A stretch of DNA of 64,000 bases from Mycolicibacterium aichiense. GTDB taxonomy: Bacteria > Actinomycetota > Actinomycetes > Mycobacteriales > Mycobacteriaceae. Under the pieces are notes generated by a model that did no database searches, had not been told where the DNA came from, and saw only the letters and a list, made by a program, of their open reading frames with translations. A program made the position numbers and the translations under genes. Location: contig NZ_AP022561.1 in NCBI RefSeq assembly GCF_010726245.1, forward strand, positions 372,001 to 436,000. Reading direction: 5' to 3'. Positions 55,781 to 64,000 of this stretch are shown here, piece by piece (the stretch's first letter is position 1; each line of letters opens with the position of its first letter).

Positions 55781-56800
55781 TCATCGGACGCCTTGCTGCG
55801 CAAGCGTTTCCGCCAACTCGTACAAACTTCCCAGATCCACCCCGTCGGCGATCGTCGGTAGCTCCAGGCGCGGGACCTCGAGGCGGTCGAGTTGCTCGGC
55901 GCTTTCCGAGCGGGCTTTGATCCGGCTGGCGTGCTCGATGGTCTCCGTCAGCAGCCCGGCGAAGTCGTCGTCGGCCAGGTTGATGCCCACCTTGTCGAGC
56001 CCGGCGCGGACCGCGTCGGCATCGATGTCACCCTCGGCGGCCTTCGCGAGGTCGTCGGGCGGCAGGAACGGCGGAATGTTGCGGTTCACGATCACGCTGC
56101 CGATGGGCAGGTCGAGCTCTTTGAGTTCCTCGATGGCCTCGATGGTCTCCTGGATCGGCAGCGCCTCGAGCAGGGTGACCAAATGGATCGCGGTCTGTTC
56201 GGAGTGCAGCAGCTTGACCACGCCGTCGGCCTGCGAGTGCACCGGCCCGCCCTTGGCCAGGTCCGAGACGGCCTTCGTGACGTCGAGGAACCGGGCGATC
56301 CGGCCGGTCGGGGGAGAGTCGACGACGATCGCGTCGTACGCCGGACGCTTGTTGCGGTCCAGTCGCACCACCGACTCCTTGATCTTGCCGGTGAGCAGGA
56401 CGTCCCGTAGACCCGGCGCGATGGTCGTCGCGAACTCGATGGCACCGATCCGGCGCATCGCCCGGCCGGCCAGACCCAGGTTGTAGAACATGTCGAGGTA
56501 CTCCAGGAACGCCGCCTCGATGTCGACAGCCAGCGCGTTGACGTGGCCGCCGCCCTCGGCGGTGGCGATCTTCAGCTCCTCGTACGGCAGCGGCGGAACA
56601 TCGAACAGCTGCGCAATGCCTTGCCGCCCTTCGACTTCCACCAGCAGCACCCTGCGACCGCCGGCGGCCAGGGTCAGCGCGAGCGCCGCCGCGACCGTGG
56701 TCTTGCCGGTACCGCCTTTGCCCGTCACGAAGTGCAGACGCGCCTTGGTCAGACGGGAGGGCCAGGCCAGAGAGCTGCCGTCGCTCGATGTGGTCGCCAT
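55781..56800 (-). CDS. Get3/ArsA-like ATPase, first subunit of the pair
   Basis: The 339-residue P-loop ATPase shows ARLHFVTGKGGTGKTTVAAALA (deviant Walker A), LLVEVEGRQGIAQLF and RPAYDAIVVDSPPTGRIARFL. From memory it is Rv3679, the partner of the Rv3680-like protein encoded next. Get3 proteins shuttle membrane proteins in eukaryotes; the bacterial pair may be a stress-related carrier. It is divergent from the small DUF4177 gene, 65 bp away, which carries RidA and an MBL hydrolase. Confidence 0.93.
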   Translation of the reverse strand: MATTSSDGSSLAWPSRLTKARLHFVTGKGGTGKTTVAAALALTLAAGGRRVLLVEVEGRQGIAQLFDVPPLPYEELKIATAEGGGHVNALAVDIEAAFLEYLDMFYNLGLAGRAMRRIGAIEFATTIAPGLRDVLLTGKIKESVVRLDRNKRPAYDAIVVDSPPTGRIARFLDVTKAVSDLAKGGPVHSQADGVVKLLHSEQTAIHLVTLLEALPIQETIEAIEELKELDLPIGSVIVNRNIPPFLPPDDLAKAAEGDIDADAVRAGLDKVGINLADDDFAGLLTETIEHASRIKARSESAEQLDRLEVPRLELPTIADGVDLGSLYELAETLAQQGVR

Positions 56801-56865
56801 CAGTGCATGCTAGCCAAGCCCCTGTGGGCCCCGGCGGCAAAGGGAGCGGGCGATAGGCTTCGGTC

Positions 56866-57027
56866 ATGAGTCAACCGACGACATGGGAATACGCCACGGT
56901 TCCGCTGCTGACCCACGCGACCAAGCAGATCCTCGACCAGTGGGGCGCCGACGGCTGGGAACTGGTCGCCGTCCTCCCCGGTCCTACCGGTGAACAACAC
57001 GTCGCGTACCTGAAGCGGCCCAAGTGA
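56866..57027 (+). CDS. DUF4177-type small protein (53 aa)
   Basis: Below usual ORF cut-offs. MSQPTTWEYATVPLLTHATK and the later DGWELVAVLPG are the DUF4177 pattern, a small beta-alpha-beta fold of unknown role. Its stop overlaps the RidA GTG by four bases, which is strong evidence that it is real. From memory an equivalent lies at the same place (Rv3678A). Confidence 0.85.
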   Translation: MSQPTTWEYATVPLLTHATKQILDQWGADGWELVAVLPGPTGEQHVAYLKRPK

Positions 57028-57479
57028 CCGCATCCCAGAAACTGGCCGAGCTCGGCCTGACTCTCCCGACGCCCGCCAAGCCGCTGGCGGCGTACGTGCC
57101 CGCAGTGCGGACGGGCAATCTCATCTACACCTCTGGCCAGCTGCCGACCGAATCGGGCAGCCTCATCCACACCGGCAAGGTAGGCGCCGAGGTGACGGCA
57201 GAGCAGGCCAAGCAGGCCGCGCAGTTGTGCGCGCTCAATGCGCTGGCCGCCATCGACGCGCTGGTGGGTCTCGACAACGTGACGCGAGTGGTCAAGGTCG
57301 TCGGGTTCGTCGCGTCGGCACCCGGATTCACCGGTCAGCCCGGTGTCATCAACGGGGCCTCGGAGTTCCTGGGTGAGGTGTTCGGCGAGGCCGGCACGCA
57401 CGCCCGCTCCGCGGTCGGAGTCTCCGAGCTGCCGCTGAACGCGCCGGTGGAGGTCGAGCTCATCGCCGAGGTGGAATGA
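57024..57479 (+). CDS. RidA-family protein
   Basis: The 151-residue protein has the YjgF/RidA fold of the actinobacterial branch: [40 protein letters not shown] and [20 protein letters not shown]. RidA removes reactive enamines and imines formed by PLP enzymes; this branch (Rv3678c-like) lacks the classic catalytic arginine in an obvious place, so its activity is unproven. It is coupled by overlapping codons to the DUF4177 and MBL genes. Confidence 0.92.
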   Translation: MTASQKLAELGLTLPTPAKPLAAYVPAVRTGNLIYTSGQLPTESGSLIHTGKVGAEVTAEQAKQAAQLCALNALAAIDALVGLDNVTRVVKVVGFVASAPGFTGQPGVINGASEFLGEVFGEAGTHARSAVGVSELPLNAPVEVELIAEVE

Positions 57480-58276
57480 CCCATCCGGCGTACGGGATTC
57501 TGCGGCCGGTGACCGAATCGGCCTCCGTACTGCTGTGCAACAACCCCGGGATCATGACGCTGGACGGCACCAACACGTGGGTGCTGCGCGGGCCCGGCAG
57601 CGACGAGATGGTGATCGTCGACCCGGGTCCCGACGACGACGAGCACATCGGCAGGCTCGCCGAACTCGGCACCATTTCGCTGGTGCTGATCAGTCACAAG
57701 CACGAGGACCACACCGGCGGCATCGACAAGATCGTCGACCGCACGGGTGCGGTGGTGCGCTCGGTGGGCAGCGGGTTCCTGCGCGGGCTCGGCGGTCCGC
57801 TGAGCGACGGCGAAGTCATCGACGCCGCCGGCCTGCGGATCACCGTGATGGCCACCCCGGGTCACACCGCCGACTCATTGTCGTTCCTGGTCGATGGCGC
57901 CAAGGGCAAGCGCAGCGCCGGGAAAGGTCCGGTGCTGACCGCCGATACCGTGCTGGGCCGGGGGACCACCGTCATCGACGACGAGGACGGCAGCCTGACT
58001 CAGTACCTGGAATCCCTGCGCCGGCTGCAGGGGCTCGGACGTCGCACTGTGCTGCCGGGCCACGGTCCCGACCTCGACGACCTCGAAGCCGTCACTGCGA
58101 TGTATCTCGCGCATCGCGAGGAACGGCTCGATCAGGTACGCCAGGCTCTGCGGGTGCTGGGTGAGGACGCCAGTGCGCGCCAGGTTGTCGAGCACGTCTA
58201 CACCGACGTGAACGAGGAATTATGGGACGCGGCCGAGAAATCGGTGCGCGCCCAGCTGGACTACCTGCGGGCGTGA
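57476..58276 (+). CDS. MBL-fold metallo-hydrolase
   Basis: The 266-residue protein has the metallo-beta-lactamase core: [36 protein letters not shown] with HxHx[37 protein letters not shown] and [17 protein letters not shown]. The LACTB2-like order suggests a nuclease or thioesterase; the substrate is unknown. The ATG overlaps the RidA stop (ATGA). From memory it is Rv3677c. A 62-bp tandem repeat begins 12 bp after its stop. Confidence 0.93.
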   Translation: MTHPAYGILRPVTESASVLLCNNPGIMTLDGTNTWVLRGPGSDEMVIVDPGPDDDEHIGRLAELGTISLVLISHKHEDHTGGIDKIVDRTGAVVRSVGSGFLRGLGGPLSDGEVIDAAGLRITVMATPGHTADSLSFLVDGAKGKRSAGKGPVLTADTVLGRGTTVIDDEDGSLTQYLESLRRLQGLGRRTVLPGHGPDLDDLEAVTAMYLAHREERLDQVRQALRVLGEDASARQVVEHVYTDVNEELWDAAEKSVRAQLDYLRA

Positions 58277-58287
58277 CGTCGGCGGGC

Positions 58288-58608
58288 GCTTACCTCGCAC
58301 TGTGCCGATTCTCGCTTGGTTGCGCCCGGGCTCCGCTAGCTCCGCCCGCGCTTACCTCGCACTGTGCCGATGCTCGCTTGGTTGCGCCCGGGCTCCGCTA
58401 GCTCCGCCCGCGCTTACCTCGCACTGTGCCGATTCTCGCTTGGTTGCGCCCGGGCTCCGCAAGCTCCGCCCGCGCTTACCTCGCACTGTGCCGATTCTCG
58501 CTTGGTTGCGCCCGGGCTCCGCAAGCTCCGTCCGCGCTTACCTCGCACTGTGCCGATTCTCGCTTGGTTGCGCCCGGGCTCCGCAAGCTCCGTCCGCGCT
58601 TACCTCGC
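58288..58608. repeat. Five and a fraction 62-bp tandem repeats
   Basis: Five full copies start at 58288, 58350, 58412, 58474 and 58536, followed by an 11-base partial copy from 58598. Copies differ at only a few positions (CTAGC/CAAGC and CCGCCC/CCGTCC). The unit begins GCTTACCTCGCACTGTGCCG. The array fills the 323-bp gap between the MBL gene and crp, and the crp stop codon lies in the partial copy. It has no spacers, so it is a minisatellite, not CRISPR. Confidence 0.96.
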
Positions 58609-59274
58609 TCGGCGAGCCAACCGCTCGCTGTCGCTGATCAGCACGCTCTTGCCCTCCAGGCGGATCCACCCGCGGTGGGCGAAATCGGCCAGCGCCTTGT
58701 TCACCGTCTCGCGTGAGGCGCCGACAAGCTGGGCGATCTCCTCCTGCGTGAGGTCGTGGGTGACCCGCAGTGCGCCGCCCTCCTGGGTGCCGAATCGCTG
58801 TGCCAGCTGCAGCAGCTGCTTGGCGACGCGCCCCGGGACATCGGTGAAGATCAGGTCGGCGAGGTTGTTGTTGGTGCGGCGCAGGCGGCGAGCCAGCACC
58901 CGCAGCAACTGCTCGGCGATCTCGGGCCGGTCGGCGATCCACGCCCGCAGCGCGTCGCGGTCCATGGAGACTGCGCGTACCTCGGTGATGGTGGTGGCGC
59001 TAGACGTCCGCGGGCCCGGATCGAAGATCGACAGCTCACCGAACATGTCCGACGGACCCATGATTGTCAGCAGGTTTTCCCGGCCGTCCGGCGAGCGGCG
59101 GCCGATCTTCACCTTCCCGGAGATGATGATGTACAGCCGGTCGCCGGGCTCACCCTCGGCGAAGACCGTATGTCCCCGCGGGAAGTCAACCGGCTGAAGC
59201 TGTTTCGTCAGCGCGGAAACAGCGCTGGGTTCAACTCCCTGGAAGATTCCGGCCCTCGCCAGGATCTCGTCCAC
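58600..59274 (-). CDS. crp: cAMP receptor protein family regulator
   Basis: Global regulator of the CRP/FNR family (224 residues, the same length as mycobacterial Crp, Rv3676). The cyclic-nucleotide domain spans about residues 15-120 ([40 protein letters not shown]). The helix-turn-helix is [20 protein letters not shown] and the wing is [14 protein letters not shown]. It starts with GTG and ends LARRAR with its stop inside a 62-bp repeat unit. Promoter DNA lies in the 100 bp before the gene; I saw no perfect TGTGA-N6-TCACA site. Confidence 0.96.
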   Translation of the reverse strand: MDEILARAGIFQGVEPSAVSALTKQLQPVDFPRGHTVFAEGEPGDRLYIIISGKVKIGRRSPDGRENLLTIMGPSDMFGELSIFDPGPRTSSATTITEVRAVSMDRDALRAWIADRPEIAEQLLRVLARRLRRTNNNLADLIFTDVPGRVAKQLLQLAQRFGTQEGGALRVTHDLTQEEIAQLVGASRETVNKALADFAHRGWIRLEGKSVLISDSERLARRAR

Positions 59275-59374
59275 GTCGCCCCTCTTAAAGTCTTCGGTGA
59301 TATGAAATGCGCAGGCCAGCTGTGTGGCCGGGCACTGTCAGTCTAGTCGTTGCCGGTCTTTCGACGTGCCAACG

Positions 59375-59674
59375 CTACACACGATTGGCGTACTGAGTCC
59401 GGTGAAATTGCGGATTGGGACGTGCGTAGGCGTGTGAGCGCGTCGGCAAACCGGGCTCGTCATCGGCCAGTCGGGACGGTGTGTCGGCCCGTCTTGGCGC
59501 GGGTTCGGTGCGCGGCACAAGGTGCGCGGCCGGCGTCGTGGCGGCCCGTTCCAGATATTCGGTGACCTCGTCGGCGGCCTTGCGATCGACGTGCAAGGCC
59601 TCCTCAAGTCTTTGCAACCCGAACGTCGACAGCATCAAAAGCCCGGGGACACATACCGCGAGCAACCAGGTCAC
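59375..59674 (-). CDS. Small membrane-anchored protein, unknown
   Basis: The 99-residue product starts [20 protein letters not shown], one hydrophobic segment, then a helical acidic stretch ([20 protein letters not shown]) and a Pro/Arg-rich tail. It lies between crp and nth on the crp strand, where from memory Rv3675 is a small membrane protein too. An in-frame ATG 39 bases earlier is possible but lacks a ribosome site. It may share a transcript with crp. Confidence 0.6.
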   Translation of the reverse strand: MTWLLAVCVPGLLMLSTFGLQRLEEALHVDRKAADEVTEYLERAATTPAAHLVPRTEPAPRRADTPSRLADDEPGLPTRSHAYARPNPQFHRTQYANRV

Positions 59675-59768
59675 GGGGGAAAGTAAACACGGGCAAGGTC
59701 TCAGCGGGATCACGAATTGTCACCGGTCAGTCCGCAGCTCGCCGGACCGGAGTCAGTACCCTTGCATC

Positions 59769-60581
59769 GTGACCACGAACAGCCCGTCAACCAGGCGCAA
59801 GACCGCTGGCGGCGCTGCGACCCCGCCGGCCGCGAGCAAGGCGGAAGCAAAGAAGTGGGACTCCGAAACCCATCTGGGCCTGGTCCGGCGCGCCAGACGG
59901 ATGAACCGCACCTTGGCCACGGCGTTTCCGCACGTCTACTGCGAGCTCGACTTCACCAACCCGCTGGAACTGACCGTCGCCACGATTCTGTCGGCGCAGT
60001 CCACCGATAAGGGCGTCAACCGGACCACGCCGGCGCTGTTCAAGAAGTACCGCACCGCCCTCGACTACGCGCAGGCGGACCGCACCGAACTCGAGGAGTT
60101 GGTCCGGCCCACCGGCTTCTACCGAAACAAGGCCAATTCACTGATCCGGCTGGGCCAGGAACTCGTCGAGCGGTTCGACGGCGAAGTACCGCGCACCCTC
60201 GACGAACTGGTGACATTGCCCGGCGTGGGCCGCAAGACCGCCAACGTGATCTTGGGCAATGCCTTCAACATTCCCGGTATCACCGTTGACACCCATTTCG
60301 GCCGCCTCGTCCGCCGCTGGCGGTGGACCGCCGAGGAAGACCCGGTCAAGGTCGAACACATCGTGGGCGACCTGATCGAGCGCAGTGAGTGGACATTACT
60401 GAGCCATCGAGTGATTTTTCACGGCCGACGGGTCTGCCATGCCCGAAAGCCGGCCTGCGGAGTGTGTGTGCTGGCCAAGGACTGCCCGTCCTTCGGTCTC
60501 GGGCCCACCGATCCGCTGACCGCCGCGCCGCTGGTCAAGGGCCCCGAGACCGAGCATCTGCTGGCCCTGGCCGGTCTCTGA
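59769..60581 (+). CDS. nth: Endonuclease III (DNA glycosylase/AP lyase)
   Basis: Base-excision repair enzyme that removes oxidised pyrimidines and nicks abasic sites. The 270-residue product has HhH-GPD features: [36 protein letters not shown] with the catalytic lysine, [15 protein letters not shown] with the aspartate, and a [4Fe-4S] loop [17 protein letters not shown] (C-x6-C-x2-C-x5-C). Its first 35 residues are a basic, Pro/Ala-rich extension. It starts with GTG. All active-site parts are present. Confidence 0.96.
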   Translation: MTTNSPSTRRKTAGGAATPPAASKAEAKKWDSETHLGLVRRARRMNRTLATAFPHVYCELDFTNPLELTVATILSAQSTDKGVNRTTPALFKKYRTALDYAQADRTELEELVRPTGFYRNKANSLIRLGQELVERFDGEVPRTLDELVTLPGVGRKTANVILGNAFNIPGITVDTHFGRLVRRWRWTAEEDPVKVEHIVGDLIERSEWTLLSHRVIFHGRRVCHARKPACGVCVLAKDCPSFGLGPTDPLTAAPLVKGPETEHLLALAGL

Positions 60582-60602
60582 CGTTTCGGCCCGACTGCAC
60601 TG

Positions 60603-61244
60603 ATGACGACGTCGACCCGCTGGACGCTGGTGGTGCTCGCGGTGGCGGCCGCCCTGATCGCAGCATTTGCCCTCGAACTCGGCGACACCCCGTCGGGGTC
60701 GGGCGGTTCGCCGGGTGCCCAGCTATCGCGGACACACCGCGACGCCGACACGCCCGAGGCGCTGGCCGAGCCGCGCCGGCGCGCCGACCTGCCGCCGTGC
60801 CCGGCCGCGGCCGACAACCCCGGGCCGAAGGAGTTGCGCGGCATCGTCGTCGAGTGTGCGGGCGACGGCGCACAGGTAGATGTGGCCCGCGCGCTGGCCG
60901 GTCGCCCGGTGGTGCTCAACCTCTGGGCCTACTGGTGCGGGCCGTGCACGGAGGAACTGCCTGCGATGGCGGACTACCAGCGCCGAGTCGGGCCGGACGT
61001 GGCCGTGGTGACCGTGCATCAGGATGAGAACGAGACGGCCGGCCTGTTGCGACTGGCCGAGCTCGGCGTGCGACTACCCACGCTGCAGGACGGCCAGCGC
61101 CGGATCGCCGCGGCGTTGGGAGTGCCCAACGTGATGCCCGCGACCGTCATACTGCGCGCGGACGGTAGCGTTGCCAAAATCCTGCCGCAGGCGTTCACCA
61201 GTGCCGACGAGATCGCTGCCGCGGTGAAGAATGCAATGCAGTGA
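60603..61244 (+). CDS. Membrane-anchored TlpA/thioredoxin-like protein
   Basis: The 213-residue product has an N-terminal anchor (WTLVVLAVAAALIAAFALEL), an extracytoplasmic linker with two cysteines (Cys66, Cys85) and a thioredoxin fold with WCGPC (Cys112 and Cys115) in VVLNLWAYWCGPCTEELPAM. GVPNVMPATVIL holds the cis-proline loop. It likely reduces or oxidises disulfides outside the membrane. From memory it is Rv3673c. Its stop overlaps the next GTG by four bases, so it is co-translated with the NUDIX gene and marP. Confidence 0.93.
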   Translation: MTTSTRWTLVVLAVAAALIAAFALELGDTPSGSGGSPGAQLSRTHRDADTPEALAEPRRRADLPPCPAAADNPGPKELRGIVVECAGDGAQVDVARALAGRPVVLNLWAYWCGPCTEELPAMADYQRRVGPDVAVVTVHQDENETAGLLRLAELGVRLPTLQDGQRRIAAALGVPNVMPATVILRADGSVAKILPQAFTSADEIAAAVKNAMQ

Positions 61245-62044
61245 CGACAGACGAGAGAGACGCGCCGGTGACCCAGGGTTCCCCCCGATCGGCAGGCTTG
61301 GGCGCGCTCACCCCGGAGTACCGGCCGCCCTGGCTGGCACCGTTGGTCGACAACGTCGACCGTGTTCCGCATGCGTATCGCCGCAAGGTTCCCCCTGAGC
61401 TGTTGGCGGCGGTTGTCGAAGCGCGCGAGGCCGGGACCAATGCACGCGACGCCGCCGTGCTCGTGTTGTTCTCCGGGCCGAGCTCCGGTTACACCGACGG
61501 CCGGTTGCCCGACGACGCCGATCTGTTGCTGACGGTGCGGGCAGGCTCGCTGCGCCACCATGCCGGCCAGGCCGCGTTTCCCGGCGGGGCGGCCGACCCG
61601 GGGGACGACGGGCCGGTGGGCACTGCGCTGCGAGAAGCGCAGGAGGAGACCGGCATTGACCCCGACCGCCTGCATCCGCTGGCCGTCCTCGAGCGAATGT
61701 TCATCCCGCCCTCGGGTTTTCATGTCGTACCGGTGCTGGCGTACTCACCGGATCCGGGCCCGGTGGCCGTCGTCGACAAGGGTGAGACCGCGCTCGTCGC
61801 GCGAGTTCCGGTGCGGGCGTTCATCAATCCTGAGAACCGGCTGATGGTTTACCGCACGGGCGCTGGACGCGGCCTGGCGGGGCCGGCATTTCTGCTCAAC
61901 CAGATGTTGGTGTGGGGGTTCACCGGACACGTAATCTCAGCGATGCTCGATGTGGCCGGTTGGTCGCAACCGTGGAACAGCGAGGACGTCCGGGAGTTGG
62001 ACGAGGCCATGGCGCTCGTCGGAAGCAGTGAGGAGCCCCTGTGA
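61241..62044 (+). CDS. NUDIX hydrolase, CoA pyrophosphatase type
   Basis: The 267-residue product has a NUDIX box of the CoA-ase type: GSLRHHAGQAAFPGGAADPG, then TALREAQEETGI. The upstream LRHH-GQ-AFPGG pattern (UPF0035) is the CoA-specific signature, so it probably splits CoA or acyl-CoA to phosphopantetheine forms and 3',5'-ADP. From memory it is Rv3672c. The GTG overlaps the thioredoxin stop and its own stop overlaps marP. Confidence 0.93.
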   Translation: MTTDERDAPVTQGSPRSAGLGALTPEYRPPWLAPLVDNVDRVPHAYRRKVPPELLAAVVEAREAGTNARDAAVLVLFSGPSSGYTDGRLPDDADLLLTVRAGSLRHHAGQAAFPGGAADPGDDGPVGTALREAQEETGIDPDRLHPLAVLERMFIPPSGFHVVPVLAYSPDPGPVAVVDKGETALVARVPVRAFINPENRLMVYRTGAGRGLAGPAFLLNQMLVWGFTGHVISAMLDVAGWSQPWNSEDVRELDEAMALVGSSEEPL

Positions 62045-63228
62045 CGAGTTCGCAATGGCTGGACATCGCCGTGCTGGCGGTGGCGTTGGTGGCGGCCGTC
62101 TCGGGCTGGCGGTCCGGCGCGCTGGGTTCACTGATGTCGTTCGTCGGCGTCATCCTCGGCGCCATCGCCGGAGTGATGCTCGCACCCCACATCGTCAGCC
62201 ACATCAGCTCACCGCGGGCCAAGCTGTTTGCCGCACTGTTCTTGATCCTGGCTCTGGTGGTCGTCGGTGAGGTGGCCGGAGTGGTGCTCGGCCGGGCGGT
62301 ACGCGGCGCGATCCGCAACCGTGCGGTCCGCACCGTCGACTCGGTGATCGGCGTGGCTGTGCAGCTGCTGGTGGTGATGGTCGCGGCGTGGCTGCTCGCC
62401 AGCCCGCTGACGTCGTCGGACCAGCCGAACCTGGCCGCTGCCACGCGCGGCTCGAAAGTGCTTGCCGAGGTGGACAAGTACGCACCCGAGTGGCTCAAGG
62501 CCGTGCCCAAGCGGATGTCGGCACTGCTGCGCACCTCGGGGCTGCCGGATGTCTTGCAGCCCTTCGGCCGCACTCCCATTCAGGCCGTGGACGCCCCCGA
62601 CGCATCGCTGGCCGACAGCCTGGTTGTCGGCAATGCGCGTGCCAGCGTGGTGAAGATCCGCGGCGTGGCGCCCGGATGCCAAAAGGTACTGGAGGGCACC
62701 GGTTTCGTGATCGCCCCGAACCGGGTGATGTCCAACGCGCACGTGGTCGCAGGCTCGGACAGTGTCACCGTGGAAGCCGAAGGGCAGACCTACGACGCGA
62801 CCGTGGTGTCATATGACCCCAACGAGGACATCTCCATCCTGGACGTCCCGAACCTGCCGCAGCGCCCGCTGGTGTTCGCCGACCAGCCGGCCAAATCCGG
62901 CACCGACGCGGTCGTGCTGGGCTATCCCGGTGGCGGCGAGTTCGCGGCGACTCCGGCGCGGGTACGCGAGACCATCGAGCTCAACGGGCCGGACATCTAC
63001 CGCACGACGACGGTCAACCGCGAGGTGTACACAATCAGAGGAACTGTGCGCCAAGGCAACTCGGGCGGACCGATGATCAACCGGGCGGGCCAGGTGCTCG
63101 GCGTCGTGTTCGGCGCCGCAGTCGACGACAATGACACCGGTTTCGTGCTGACGGCCAACGAGGTGTCGCGGCAGCTGGCCAAGATCGGCAACACCGCCAA
63201 GGTGGCCACCGGGGCCTGCGTCACCTAG
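62041..63228 (+). CDS. marP: Membrane serine protease MarP
   Basis: The 395-residue protein has four N-terminal membrane helices (CvpA-like, about residues 5-120) and a periplasmic chymotrypsin-like domain. The catalytic triad is His233 in SNAHVVAGSDS, Asp263 in NEDISILDV and Ser341 in RQGNSGGPMINRAG. Cys213 and Cys393 are placed for the known regulatory disulfide. In M. tuberculosis MarP (Rv3671c) is needed for acid resistance and survival in macrophages, partly by activating the hydrolase RipA. The GTG overlaps the NUDIX stop. Confidence 0.96.
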   Translation: MTSSQWLDIAVLAVALVAAVSGWRSGALGSLMSFVGVILGAIAGVMLAPHIVSHISSPRAKLFAALFLILALVVVGEVAGVVLGRAVRGAIRNRAVRTVDSVIGVAVQLLVVMVAAWLLASPLTSSDQPNLAAATRGSKVLAEVDKYAPEWLKAVPKRMSALLRTSGLPDVLQPFGRTPIQAVDAPDASLADSLVVGNARASVVKIRGVAPGCQKVLEGTGFVIAPNRVMSNAHVVAGSDSVTVEAEGQTYDATVVSYDPNEDISILDVPNLPQRPLVFADQPAKSGTDAVVLGYPGGGEFAATPARVRETIELNGPDIYRTTTVNREVYTIRGTVRQGNSGGPMINRAGQVLGVVFGAAVDDNDTGFVLTANEVSRQLAKIGNTAKVATGACVT

Positions 63229-64000
63229 TGGTGTCGTAGACCTGCCCGAGGAACCGCCGCAGGTGATCGTTGACCTCGTCGGGGGCCTCTTCGTGGGCGA
63301 AGTGCCCGACGCCCGAGACCGCCACGAACCTGCCGCGGGGCGCGTACCGCTGGGTGCGGTCCACCGGGTCGGCGAGCACGTAGGGGTCTGCGTCGCCGCG
63401 CAGGTGTAGCAGCGGAACGACGAGCGGACGGTTCATCAGCTTCATGAATCGCCAACCCTCGCTGCGCAGTTGGCTGCGCACCGCCCAGCGCTGGTACTCC
63501 AGCGCGGAGTGCGCCGCCGACGGGATCTGGATGGCCCGGCGCATGTGCGCGATGGTTTCCGAAAAGTCCTCGGAAGCAAGCCATTTACCGGATGCGCGGC
63601 TGCGCACCAGATGCTCGAGCAGGTCGGCGTTGTGCCGGGTGAGGGCGCGCTCGGGCCAGATCGGTAGCTGATACCGCAGCAGCGTCGGCAGCAGGGCGCG
63701 GCCCTGGTCGCGCCTTCCGAGCGCCGAGGCCCGCAGTGCGGCGGGATGCGGCGAGCTCACCAGTGCGATCGCCCGCACCGCCCGCGGATGCAACACCGCT
63801 GTCGCCCAGCACACCAGGCCGCCGTCGGCGTGCCCCACCAGCGTGGCCGAGCTGTGGCCGAGCGCCCGGATCAACCCGGCGGTGTCACCGGCGAGGGTCC
63901 AGCCGTCGTAGCCGCGCGGGGGCTTGTCGCTGCCGCCGTAACCCCGCAGATCGACGGCGACCACCCGGGCGCCGGACAGACCGCGCAGCTGGTGGCGCCA
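63221..64000 (-). CDS. Alpha/beta hydrolase, EphE-like (5' end outside window)
   Basis: The visible 259 C-terminal residues are an epoxide-hydrolase-like alpha/beta hydrolase: VAVDLRGYGGSDKPPRGYDG, the nucleophile elbow TLVGHADGGLVCW, RGDADPYVLAD with the acid, and SGVGHFAHEEAPDEV with the histidine. The usual GHDWGG reads GHADGG, so the nucleophile position is alanine. From memory it is Rv3670 (ephE). It overlaps the end of marP by eight bases. The N-terminus and its start lie beyond the right edge. Confidence 0.85.
   Translation of the reverse strand, partial: WRHQLRGLSGARVVAVDLRGYGGSDKPPRGYDGWTLAGDTAGLIRALGHSSATLVGHADGGLVCWATAVLHPRAVRAIALVSSPHPAALRASALGRRDQGRALLPTLLRYQLPIWPERALTRHNADLLEHLVRSRASGKWLASEDFSETIAHMRRAIQIPSAAHSALEYQRWAVRSQLRSEGWRFMKLMNRPLVVPLLHLRGDADPYVLADPVDRTQRYAPRGRFVAVSGVGHFAHEEAPDEVNDHLRRFLGQVYDTTR

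Noticed and set aside
58288..58608. CRISPR array
   Set aside because: Repeats abut directly with no unique spacers, and no cas genes are present.
58302..59197. Open frames through the 62-bp repeat array, reading Leu/Ala/Arg-rich peptides such as LAWLRPGSASSARAYLALCR
   Set aside because: They run in successive frames because the unit is 62 bp, and the longest continues antisense through crp. No ribosome site is visible and codon use is unlike coding DNA.

Overview
The DNA is uniformly GC-rich, uses GTG and TTG starts freely, and carries hallmark mycobacterial genes: the ergothioneine operon egtABCDE, whiB4, crp, ponA2, marP and a pair of Get3-like ATPases. It is a chromosomal segment of a mycobacterium, most likely an environmental Mycolicibacterium. 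Read left to right, the backbone follows the remembered M. tuberculosis order from ask/asd (Rv3709c/Rv3708c) down to Rv3670, in one orientation. Stretches with no counterpart in that remembered order mark accessory DNA: about 15.2-17.8 kb, 22.4-31.2 kb and 39.0-49.0 kb. All Rv equivalences are from memory, not from a search. I saw no insertion sequence, prophage, rRNA or CRISPR array.

Layout. 0-2 kb: an ammonium transporter cut by the left edge, a small membrane protein and a nitroreductase. 2.1-4.4 kb: aspartate kinase and aspartate-semialdehyde dehydrogenase. 4.4-9.8 kb: secreted or membrane proteins, catalase KatA and the peroxidase Ohr. 9.8-15.2 kb: egtA-egtB-egtC-egtD-egtE with overlapping stop/start codons. 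15.2-17.7 kb: two related secreted C39-like peptidases, one of which has lost its cysteine. 17.9-22.4 kb: two methyltransferases, a second glutamate-cysteine-ligase-like enzyme and glycerol kinase. 22.4-31.2 kb: a secreted histidine phosphatase, two PadR regulators, a carotenoid oxygenase and SDR/NTF2 enzymes, an antiporter, an AraC regulator and a DUF1772 protein. 31.2-39 kb: the RDD / SpoIIM / DUF58 / MoxR / DUF4350 / DUF4129 membrane cluster and YqeY. 39-43 kb: an F420 enzyme, then a compact redox/iron locus. 43-49 kb: a flavoprotein dehydrogenase, exported proteins, an SDR with a divergent LysR regulator, and tRNA-Pro(CGG). 49.3-64 kb: a cysteine-desulfhydrase-like PLP enzyme, a phosphoesterase, ponA2, whiB4, two Get3-like ATPases, RidA, an MBL hydrolase, crp, nth, a TlpA-like thioredoxin, a CoA-type NUDIX hydrolase, marP and an EphE-like hydrolase cut by the right edge.

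How the genes fit together. Redox defence and thiol chemistry recur: KatA, Ohr, ergothioneine synthesis, WhiB4, a cysteine-degrading enzyme, a membrane thioredoxin, MarP and the Get3-like pair. The most novel-looking piece is at 40.0-43.1 kb. It holds a tiny acidic protein, an unrecognised protein whose N-terminal motifs resemble a catalase core, a HemK-like methyltransferase coupled to a CDGSH [2Fe-2S] protein, and a convergent heme-oxygenase-like iron enzyme. Three of its transcription units have SigF-like promoter sequences, two of them a few bases before the start codon. The second candidate is the C39 peptidase/pseudo-peptidase pair. The third is a 62-bp tandem array between an MBL hydrolase gene and crp whose last partial copy contains the crp stop codon.
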